From positions 15,925 through 56,312 of the forward strand of contig DKKL01000044.1 of the NCBI GenBank assembly GCA_002455255.1: a stretch of DNA of 40,388 nucleotides, written 5' to 3'. Source of the stretch: Candidatus Tepidiaquacellales bacterium UBA6667 (lineage in GTDB: Bacteria > Bacteroidota > Ignavibacteria > Tepidaquicellales > Tepidaquicellaceae). The notes under the pieces are model-generated. The model was not told where the DNA came from and ran no database searches. It saw only the letters and a program-made list of their open reading frames with translations. This document shows, in pieces, positions 16,320 through 22,444 of the stretch (positions are counted from its first letter, which is position 1; each line of letters begins with the position of its first letter). The position numbers and the translations under genes were made by a program.

Positions 16320-17409
16320 AATTTTATTATTCATCTTTTTTATTTCATCTTATGTTTATTCACAGAATAAAATAGGGCTTGCATTGCCATTAATGGAGAG
16401 CAGTACAAATGCTGAAGATAAGGCAATTGGAAATTTTTTGCTGAAAGGAATCAAAGATGCTTACGAAGAATTTAAAAAAGAGAATTCAAAAAATAGAATT
16501 GAGATAAAACTTTCTGATACGGAAAGAAACCTTGAAGAAGCTTTTAAAATAGGGGTGACATACGGAAAAGATAAATCAATACTCGCAATATTAGGACCGG
16601 TATTCAGTAATGAATTGAGTGCATTAAGAACAGTCTCAGTTGATTATAAAATACCTATTATTTCACCTACCGCAACAGGATCTTTTATTGCCTCAGAATA
16701 TGAAAATCTTTTTCAGCTAAACACACCATTCAACATTAGAGGCAGAATAATGGCTAAATATGCAATGGAAGAACTTAACTTAAATAATTTTTTAGTATTA
16801 AGTGATAATACATACGGAAGAAATTTTTCAATTCCATTTATTTCAGAAATATCAGAGAACAATGGTAAGTTAATAGATTCAGTATTTTATAATGGAACAG
16901 AAGAGATTTCACAAAAAATTACATATCTTTCAAAATATAACTATTCTGAGACAAAACCATCTGCGATATATATATCAATTTCAAATGTGAATGATATTGA
17001 ACCGATTTTACAATCAGTTAAAGAAAATTTTCCGGGTATAACAATTCTTGGTTCCAGTGACTGGAATAATAAGGATATATTATTACAGAATAAAAATAAT
17101 ATAAATACATTATATTATGAGAGTGATTTTTATTTAGACGACGTGACATATAATAATTATATTAAAAAAGGTTTTTCAGAATCAGAATTGAAAAATTACC
17201 TTCTTGGTTATAACTCAATGAACTTTTTATTGCAAGCAACTACACAACAGAATGACCGCTCAAAACTTATCAATTATCTTAATTCAGATGTAAACTATCC
17301 TGGAATTCAAAACAATATAAATCTAAGAAACAGAATTAATAAATCATTAATAATATTAAAATCAGAAAACGGACAAATTCAGAAAATTAAAGATTATTTA
17401 TACGAATAA
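16303..17409 (+). CDS. Periplasmic ligand-binding protein, type 1 fold (LivJ/Peripla_BP_6-like)
   Basis: A 368-residue exported solute-binding protein. The ATG at 16303 gives a good signal peptide (MKNKIKILLFIFFISSYVYSQ); the longer reading from 16276 would bury it, so I prefer 16303. The mature protein opens IGLALPLMESS and contains ILGPVFSNELSALR and IPIISPTATGS, the standard strand and ligand-cleft motifs of the branched-chain amino-acid binding family. No ABC permease or ATPase genes are next to it, so it may be a sensor or partner protein rather than a transporter subunit, or the transporter may lie elsewhere. It overlaps the 3' end of phoH by 17 nt. Confidence 0.8.
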   Translation: MKNKIKILLFIFFISSYVYSQNKIGLALPLMESSTNAEDKAIGNFLLKGIKDAYEEFKKENSKNRIEIKLSDTERNLEEAFKIGVTYGKDKSILAILGPVFSNELSALRTVSVDYKIPIISPTATGSFIASEYENLFQLNTPFNIRGRIMAKYAMEELNLNNFLVLSDNTYGRNFSIPFISEISENNGKLIDSVFYNGTEEISQKITYLSKYNYSETKPSAIYISISNVNDIEPILQSVKENFPGITILGSSDWNNKDILLQNKNNINTLYYESDFYLDDVTYNNYIKKGFSESELKNYLLGYNSMNFLLQATTQQNDRSKLINYLNSDVNYPGIQNNINLRNRINKSLIILKSENGQIQKIKDYLYE

Positions 17410-17428
17410 GTAGGAATTTCAATAATTA

Positions 17429-17454
17429 GTTTTTTTACTTCGATTTAAAAAAAC
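17429..17454 (+). terminator. Weak AT-only terminator-like hairpin
   Basis: GTTTTTTTA (17429-17437) pairs with TAAAAAAAC (17446-17454) around an 8-nt loop, and a run of nine T starts at 17461. It contains few G-C pairs, so termination would be weak. It separates the binding-protein gene from the next promoter. Confidence 0.4.
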
Positions 17455-17515
17455 ATTATGTTTTTTTTTAATTAAAATTTGTATTTTTTAGTAAATCAGA
17501 AATTTAATATTTCAC

Positions 17516-17546
17516 TTGCATTAAACATAAATAAATATTAATTTTG
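17516..17546 (+). promoter_or_regulatory. Bacteroidota-type promoter of the trans-envelope gene group
   Basis: TTG (17516-17518), 20 nt, then TAATTTTG (17539-17546): exactly the spacing of the other two strong promoters on this strand. The -7 box runs into a palindrome at 17544-17567. Confidence 0.7.
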
Positions 17547-17567
17547 TCGTAGTTAGAACTACAACAA
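17544..17567. promoter_or_regulatory. Imperfect 24-bp palindrome over the -7 box and start site
   Basis: Left half TTGTCGTAGTTA and right half GAACTACAACAA match as inverted repeats except at one pair and the two centre bases. It begins inside the -7 box and covers the expected start site. It could be an operator, or a hairpin at the 5' end of the mRNA. Confidence 0.5.
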
Positions 17568-17587
17568 TAAATAAATAAACAAATAAA

Positions 17588-18772
17588 ATGGCTTCAACTT
17601 TAGAAAACACACAATCCGAAACAACAAACGGATTCTCCGGAAACGTTCAGGAGAAAATAGATTCTCTCATGAAGACTGATAACGAACTGAATGAAATAAG
17701 AGAGCATTTGATTAAACAAAAGATGAATGATTTAAACAAGGAAGGATCGGGCTTTATAATGAAAGCTGCGTTACCATCATTTGTTATTTTACTTTTATCT
17801 TTTTTTATTGATGTTGGTAATGTACCTTTTATCGGGAAAATAGCAAATTCATTTGCAACATGGTTATTCCCTGGGTCACAAATTTTAAATCAAGGTGTAG
17901 AACCAATTATGTTTTGGTGGCTACCAATTGCTGCATATTTAGTATTTATATTATGTGCTATTTCCTCAAATAAAGCAATCAGAAGAGAGCTTGGAAAAAA
18001 AGGTTCATCAAGCGAAAGCATTTCAAGAATTATAGATGGATATTCCGGAATAGTTGACGGTATTGGTACAGCCCTTCCACTTATCGGTGCTGCTATTCTC
18101 TTAGTTTCTATTAAAGAAGGTCCGGTAGTATTTTTAGGATTCTCAGTTCCATTTGAGATTAAATCCATTATAGTACTTGCAATGGCAAAATTATTTGAAT
18201 CAGTATTTGATGCACAGGCATTAAAGTATAACAGAATAATAGAAGAAATTAAAAAAATTGAATCAGAATATTTCTTCAAAAAATCTGAATCAGTAAATTA
18301 CTCAATATTAAAAGAGTTGAAGTCATCAGTAGTATCAGGCGGCAAACAAGCACCAGTTATGACAAATGAGCAACTTGAAAGAATGTATGCAGTATTAAAA
18401 ATGACAAATGAATTGAATGAGAAATTTAATGCAAACTTAATTGCACTATCAGACAATATAAACAAATTTGGCAGTATCAAATTAATTGATGAAAAAATTG
18501 TTGCAGAACTCCAAAGAGTTTCACAAACATATGCAAATGTTATAGAGGCATCAAACAAATCCACAGAAATCACAAGTAACATAAAGACAAACTTAGAATC
18601 TATTAACACAATTATTTCAAACATAAACTCAATGAAATTGCCTGATGAAAAAGTGATGAAAGAATTACAAGTAACTGCTCATTTCTTAACAGAGACAGTT
18701 AACGGTATGAAAGATGCAGCTACAACAAAAGCTCTTGAAAATTTAGTTTATCTGACAGGTAAAAGACAATAA
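17588..18772 (+). CDS. Four-helix inner-membrane protein with coiled-coil tail; possible MotA/ExbB/GldL-like motor subunit
   Basis: A 394-residue protein with no signal peptide. There is a polar N-terminal helix (1-52), hydrophobic segments near 57-76, 107-126, 157-176 and 178-206, then a long helical coiled-coil region (about 215-390). The stretch GIVDGIGTALPLIGAAILL resembles the TM segment of MotA/TolQ/ExbB proteins. FESVFDAQALKYNRIIEEIK resembles the following helix, where that family has ...AIPA...YN. The cytoplasmic coiled-coil tail recalls GldL. A buried Glu190 in the last hydrophobic segment could matter for ion flow. None of these matches is strong enough alone. The next gene encodes a single-helix protein, the usual partner of such subunits. 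It has its own promoter and an A-rich leader without SD. It could instead be an unrelated membrane scaffold. Confidence 0.6.
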   Translation: MASTLENTQSETTNGFSGNVQEKIDSLMKTDNELNEIREHLIKQKMNDLNKEGSGFIMKAALPSFVILLLSFFIDVGNVPFIGKIANSFATWLFPGSQILNQGVEPIMFWWLPIAAYLVFILCAISSNKAIRRELGKKGSSSESISRIIDGYSGIVDGIGTALPLIGAAILLVSIKEGPVVFLGFSVPFEIKSIIVLAMAKLFESVFDAQALKYNRIIEEIKKIESEYFFKKSESVNYSILKELKSSVVSGGKQAPVMTNEQLERMYAVLKMTNELNEKFNANLIALSDNINKFGSIKLIDEKIVAELQRVSQTYANVIEASNKSTEITSNIKTNLESINTIISNINSMKLPDEKVMKELQVTAHFLTETVNGMKDAATTKALENLVYLTGKRQ

Positions 18773-18809
18773 TTCAAGAACAGAAGAATAACATTTAAAT
18801 TTTAAAGAT

Positions 18810-19760
18810 ATGAAAAAAAATAGAGATGTAAAATTCGTAATCTACCAAATGTTATACATTTTCGTGGTTTGCGTAATTGCATTAAAAGGTGCGAATCTCG
18901 ATTTGACGGAAGTTATACAAAAAGAAAAAGTGGTAGAAAAAGAATATGCAGACTCACTGAAGAAAATTCTTGATTCATTGCTTGCACTTGGCTTAGTTCC
19001 GGAAATCAAATTTGACACTTCGAAAAAATTCACAAATCCTGAGGAACTGAGGAAACAGCTGGAAATAACAAGACAGCAGCTAATTGCAGTTCAGCAACAA
19101 AATCCTTCTTTAACAGTTTCAACTACTTCACCAAGTTTCACAACAACAAATCCTAATTTGACACCTGAAGAAATAAAGAGAATAGAAGAACAGAAGAAAG
19201 AGGAACAAATTATTGAGCCAAAAGAAGTACAGGAAATACGGATAGGTAACCCGGTAATAGTTCAGTTTGCACAGAATACAATGAACAATCCATACGACCA
19301 ACCGCTTGAAATTGTAGGTATCACGACAATACCACCAAAAGGCAGTAAAACTTTTATAACAGGTGGTGAAGGTTCAGTGACATTGAAAGTAGGAACAACT
19401 ACAAAGACAGTTCAAACAAAACCGAACGATAAACCGAAGATTTCTTTACAAAGATTAGTTCCTGCCGGAGAGAATGTATCAATTCGCTCTATTCAAGGTA
19501 CAGTTGGTTACAGGATAACCATTAACGATGATTTTCCGGGAAATCTTGATGTAAATTTCAACGGACCTGTAACGGTAAATCAGACAGGACCAACAACATA
19601 CGACGTAACATTAAATTTTTTGAAATCAAAAACAGCATTTGATAATTATACAGACAGTAAGGATTCACCTTACTCTGTAGGATTTCAGGTTTCTGTTAAA
19701 GATAAAATTGCAGGACATTCATTAACGCAATCCGGTGTATTCCAATTCGGAGAGTGGTAA
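18810..19760 (+). CDS. Single-pass periplasmic protein with GldM-like N terminus
   Basis: A 316-residue protein. A short basic cytoplasmic start (KKNRDVK) precedes one transmembrane helix (about 9-25, IYQMLYIFVVCVIALKG). This recalls the GldM/PorM start, where a MMYLVLTALLALNVS-like helix is followed by an acidic helix. A periplasmic helix (about 30-95), a Ser/Thr/Pro linker (about 98-115), a charged helix (118-140), and two beta-rich domains (about 145-225 and 225-316) follow, ending FQFGEW. The layout suits a rod that crosses the periplasm from an inner-membrane complex. It lies 37 nt after the four-helix protein and before an outer-membrane barrel. No conserved enzymatic motif is present. 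The GldM relation is an inference from topology and the first 40 residues. Confidence 0.6.
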   Translation: MKKNRDVKFVIYQMLYIFVVCVIALKGANLDLTEVIQKEKVVEKEYADSLKKILDSLLALGLVPEIKFDTSKKFTNPEELRKQLEITRQQLIAVQQQNPSLTVSTTSPSFTTTNPNLTPEEIKRIEEQKKEEQIIEPKEVQEIRIGNPVIVQFAQNTMNNPYDQPLEIVGITTIPPKGSKTFITGGEGSVTLKVGTTTKTVQTKPNDKPKISLQRLVPAGENVSIRSIQGTVGYRITINDDFPGNLDVNFNGPVTVNQTGPTTYDVTLNFLKSKTAFDNYTDSKDSPYSVGFQVSVKDKIAGHSLTQSGVFQFGEW

Positions 19761-19768
19761 ATTATATA

Positions 19769-19796
19769 TCCCGGTAATAAATATATTACCGGGATT
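19769..19796 (+). terminator. Hairpin between the GldM-like and barrel genes (weak terminator or attenuator)
   Basis: ATCCCGGTAAT (19769-19779) pairs perfectly with ATTACCGGGAT (19786-19796) around a 6-nt loop. The following sequence TGATTTTATTTATT is only partly T-rich. Partial termination here would lower expression of the downstream barrel gene relative to the two inner-membrane genes. Confidence 0.55.
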
Positions 19797-19828
19797 GATT
19801 TTATTTATTAATTAACTTTAAATTCTTT

Positions 19829-21106
19829 ATGAAAAAAACTTCTAAACTAATTTTTATGTTTGGTGCAATATTGTATCTTTGTATGACATTTATTGCAACT
19901 AATTTATCATATGCTCAGGACGAGAGAGAAGATAATCCGGTATCTTGGAAATACTTCAGAATTTTCGCTCGTGCAAGTGATGATAGTGTTTTTATATTAT
20001 TACAGGATGACTTATTAATAGATCCAAAACTTGAATCTTACGTAGTAACAGTTAACATTCAAGATCCACAACCATTAAATCAATATGTTGTAATCGGTGA
20101 TGAATCATCACCTGATGCGTTGCGATATGCCTGGTCACAATTATCCCCGAGGGTACAGCAGGGATTAATAAACTGGGTTGGAACAAACAAAGAAAATCTG
20201 AACAGGAAAAAGCTGAATTATGCATCTGTATTTGTAGATGTAATAAAAAGGATTAAGATTAAAGAATTAATTGCTCCTCCTCAAAAAGTAAGGGAAATTA
20301 AGAATACAACAGCATATATAAATCCTTATATGAATTTCTTTGGTGGACCTCCTGTTGGTATTCCTCTAAAACAAGGATTTGGATTTTCATTCTTTCAGGG
20401 AACTCCATATTCAGGACCTATGGAGAGTGAAATGATTGGTGGAGGATTCCATTTATTAGGAGCTTCTATCAGTGTTTCAACCAGAATAAAAGAATTAACA
20501 TTAGAGAGAGTGAGTTCAGGTGGAACAACACCAATAAAAGGTGGAGAAGGAGTTTCATTTGCAAATTATAACAATATTTTTGCACCTAATTTAGGATTAG
20601 AGGTTAGATACGTAATTCCTTTTGGTAACTTTTTTGAAATTGGATATTATACAGTTTTAGATGAAGGTGGAAATAATGATCCTCCTGTAAAAGTACTTAA
20701 TGCAGGATTTCCGGCAAGAGATTCCGTATTTATGCCGAATAATGTTTTAACCGGAAGTTATACTAACTGGGAATTCAGATATCCGTTCAGAACATTAGGA
20801 TCTACAAATGCTAAAGTTTATATTGGTCAATATCTCGGTGAATGGAATGCAGGATTTTTTGCAAGAGAAATGAGAGTAGCCGGATCATTGTTTGACGTTA
20901 GATTAAATCATAACTGGGGTGGAGTTAGAAACTATCAAATGTTATTTGAAATTTACATAGCAGATATTGCTGAAGGTTTTGGGCAGACATCATTTGCAAT
21001 TGGACCGTCAGTTAGACTTGGAACAACATCGAGCGGATCATTTGGTGCGTTGACTGTATTAGCAAATATGAGAATGAAACTCGGTGATTTCTTTGACGAG
21101 AAATAA
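19829..21106 (+). CDS. Predicted outer-membrane protein with soluble N-terminal domain
   Basis: A 425-residue protein with a signal peptide (about 1-29, ...NLSYAQ). A predicted soluble mixed domain follows (about 30-165, including WKYFRIFARASDDSVFILL and a helical Arg/Lys-rich stretch). The C-terminal part (about 170-425) is of barrel type, with Gly/aromatic-rich alternating strands (YMNFFGGPPVG, FEIGYYTVLDEGG, FGALTVLANMRMKLGDF). No family was recognised. It ends the three-gene group and is followed by a strong terminator. With one gene for each membrane and one spanning the periplasm, the group could form a continuous envelope assembly in which this is the outer-membrane component. Confidence 0.65.
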   Translation: MKKTSKLIFMFGAILYLCMTFIATNLSYAQDEREDNPVSWKYFRIFARASDDSVFILLQDDLLIDPKLESYVVTVNIQDPQPLNQYVVIGDESSPDALRYAWSQLSPRVQQGLINWVGTNKENLNRKKLNYASVFVDVIKRIKIKELIAPPQKVREIKNTTAYINPYMNFFGGPPVGIPLKQGFGFSFFQGTPYSGPMESEMIGGGFHLLGASISVSTRIKELTLERVSSGGTTPIKGGEGVSFANYNNIFAPNLGLEVRYVIPFGNFFEIGYYTVLDEGGNNDPPVKVLNAGFPARDSVFMPNNVLTGSYTNWEFRYPFRTLGSTNAKVYIGQYLGEWNAGFFAREMRVAGSLFDVRLNHNWGGVRNYQMLFEIYIADIAEGFGQTSFAIGPSVRLGTTSSGSFGALTVLANMRMKLGDFFDEK

Positions 21107-21119
21107 ATAAGATAATATA

Positions 21120-21144
21120 AAAGCCCTGCATAAAGCAGGGCTTT
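21120..21144 (+). terminator. Intrinsic terminator after the barrel gene
   Basis: AAAGCCCTGC (21120-21129) and GCAGGGCTTT (21135-21144) with loop ATAAA. It closes the 17588-21106 gene group and separates it from the second cassette. Confidence 0.9.
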
Positions 21145-21189
21145 ATTGCCGAAAACAATTATTAAATTAATACAAAACAATAATATATC

Positions 21190-21220
21190 TTGAAAAAGCA
21201 ATTATATTGATATATATTTG
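21190..21220 (+). promoter_or_regulatory. Bacteroidota-type promoter of the second lipoprotein/LysM cassette
   Basis: TTG (21190-21192), 20 nt, then TATATTTG (21213-21220). It is identical in spacing to the promoters at 13972 and 17516. The box contains the TTG at 21218-21220, which is therefore promoter sequence and not a start codon. Confidence 0.72.
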
Positions 21221-21237
21221 CTAATAAAAGTATTCAA

Positions 21238-21243
21238 AAGGAG
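21238..21243 (+). promoter_or_regulatory. Shine-Dalgarno that fixes the start of the second small lipoprotein
   Basis: AAGGAG, 7 nt before ATG 21251. It decides between ATG 21251 and the in-frame TTG at 21218. Confidence 0.75.
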
Positions 21244-21250
21244 AATCAAA

Positions 21251-21478
21251 ATGAATTTTATAGCAACTAATTTTAAATATTTGTTAGTTGTATCATTGTT
21301 TGTTACATCCGGTTGGATGGTTGGCTGTGGCGGTGGACCAAGTGCTGAACAAATGCAGCAGTTGAATGACCTCAGGGCTGAAGTAGAATCATTACAATCA
21401 CAAGTGAACGATGCTACGAGTCAAAAATCTCAGTTAGAGAGACAAATTGCTGATAAAGATGCAAAAGTAAAAGCATAA
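21251..21478 (+). CDS. Small Lpp-like coiled-coil lipoprotein (cassette copy 2), cut short by a nonsense codon
   Basis: A 75-residue lipoprotein: signal peptide, lipidated Cys26 (MVGCGGG), then the same coiled-coil helix as copy 1. Residues 26-75 differ from copy 1 at only two places (Pro32 to Ala, Ile56 to Thr), although many codons differ at the third base. Codon 76, Tyr (TAT) in copy 1, is TAA here. The next 12 codons still encode the copy 1 tail with one Leu-to-Val change and end at a second TAA (21515-21517). The protein thus probably lacks the C-terminal Cys-Pro end unless the stop is read through. The promoter, SD and downstream LysM gene look intact, so a shortened but functional helix is possible. 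Confidence 0.8.
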   Translation: MNFIATNFKYLLVVSLFVTSGWMVGCGGGPSAEQMQQLNDLRAEVESLQSQVNDATSQKSQLERQIADKDAKVKA

Positions 21479-21517
21479 GTAAATGACATAGGTACAGTTC
21501 AAAAAAGATGTCCATAA
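21479..21517 (+). pseudogene. Conserved tail of lipoprotein copy 2, beyond the nonsense codon
   Basis: Twelve codons in frame with the lipoprotein read VNDIGTVQKRCP, then TAA; copy 1 has LNDIGTVQKRCP. Three other codon differences are all synonymous (Asn, Ile, Val). The tail was therefore kept by selection for a long time after the duplication. Confidence 0.8.
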
Positions 21518-21550
21518 AACTTTAAAATTTTAAAAAGGAGATAAAAAGAA

Positions 21551-22360
21551 ATGAAATTTTACAAATTTCTGTTTTTATTCTTTGCATTTTCACTCGTAAT
21601 CAGCACTTCTAATCTACAAGCACAAGACGATTGTTGCGATGATGATTCGGGTCCATCTGATGGGATGACGATGGAAGAATGGCAAAGACAAATGGATGAG
21701 TTAACTCAGCGAAGAACTGATTTAATGAATCAATTAAATTCTTTAAATGCTGATATAGATGCATTGAAAAGAAGAAATGCTGATTTAGACGCACAGCTTT
21801 TAAAAGCTGAGAATGATTTATACGGTGCTGTTGGAACAGACAAAGCCGGTGTAAATGCTTTCAGAACAAAATTTGAAGCTTGCGAGAAAAAAATTAATGC
21901 TAATTGTAACGACGATTGTTTCAAAGAAATTCAAGCATCAAAAATAAAATGTTTACCTGAATTCTGGGACAGATGGCTTGCAATGGAAACAAAAGTTAAA
22001 AACTGCGGAAAAGTTACAACAAAATGTATGAAAGAATACACTGTTGTAAAAGGTGATTGTTTATACAAAATTGCCGGCAGAAAAGAAATCTATGGTAATT
22101 CAAGATTGTGGCCAAAAATCTGGGAAGCTAATAAATCAGGTGTAATAAAAGCTCCTTCCAGAGTTCCAACTACAATTCCAAATCCAAACAGAATTTATCC
22201 GGGTCAGGTATTGTGTATTCCAAATTTAACTGATGCTGATAAAAAAATGATGGAAAATAAAACTAAAGGTGTTAAAAAGACAAGAAGAAAAAAAGGTAAA
22301 GAACCTATGATGAATATGAAAGATGTTAAAAAAGATACTGATTCATCTAAAGATAAATAA
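21551..22360 (+). CDS. Periplasmic coiled-coil LysM protein (cassette copy 2)
   Basis: A 269-residue paralogue of the protein at 14390-15235. It has a signal peptide (1-24), an acidic Cys-Cys stretch (QDDCCDDDSG), and a coiled coil (about 40-118) with DLYGAVG. Several cysteines follow (111, 119, 123, 134, 152, 159), then a LysM domain (about 163-224) from YTVVKGDCLYKIAG through NSRLWPKIWEANK to YPGQVLCIPN. The second LysM cysteine is two residues later than in copy 1 (GQVLC versus GQC). The tail is Lys-rich. An AAGGAG SD (21535-21540) precedes ATG 21551, and a strong terminator follows. Peptidoglycan binding is expected from the LysM domain; the role of the coiled coil, possibly pairing with the small lipoprotein helix, is inferred. 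Confidence 0.9.
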   Translation: MKFYKFLFLFFAFSLVISTSNLQAQDDCCDDDSGPSDGMTMEEWQRQMDELTQRRTDLMNQLNSLNADIDALKRRNADLDAQLLKAENDLYGAVGTDKAGVNAFRTKFEACEKKINANCNDDCFKEIQASKIKCLPEFWDRWLAMETKVKNCGKVTTKCMKEYTVVKGDCLYKIAGRKEIYGNSRLWPKIWEANKSGVIKAPSRVPTTIPNPNRIYPGQVLCIPNLTDADKKMMENKTKGVKKTRRKKGKEPMMNMKDVKKDTDSSKDK

Positions 22361-22381
22361 TTAATAGTTTTTTGAAACATA

Positions 22382-22417
22382 AAAAAAGCCATTCAGGGAA
22401 ACCTGAATGGCTTTTTT
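22382..22417. terminator. Bidirectional intrinsic terminator
   Basis: Perfect 16-bp stem AAAAAAGCCATTCAGG (22382-22397) and CCTGAATGGCTTTTTT (22402-22417) with tetraloop GAAA. It lies between the convergent LysM gene (+) and rsmB (-) and has A/T tracts for both directions. Confidence 0.95.
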
Positions 22418-22444
22418 ATTTACATCTGTTTTGTTTTTAATAAA

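Noticed and set aside
17588..19760. Direct assignment as gldL and gldM
   Set aside because: The first protein has about four rather than two hydrophobic segments, and the second is shorter than typical GldM with different periplasmic domains. gldK and gldN are not present. I therefore report only GldL/GldM-like architecture.
21218..21250. Longer reading of the second small lipoprotein from TTG 21218
   Set aside because: The TTG is the end of a TATATTTG promoter box, and the added basic residues would spoil the lipoprotein signal. ATG 21251 has its own SD and aligns residue for residue with copy 1 at the lipidated Cys26.
21476..21478. Stop codon reassignment (TAA read as Tyr) as an explanation for the internal stop in the lipoprotein
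   Set aside because: TAA is the normal end of nearly every gene in the window, so general recoding cannot apply. Only site-specific read-through remains possible.
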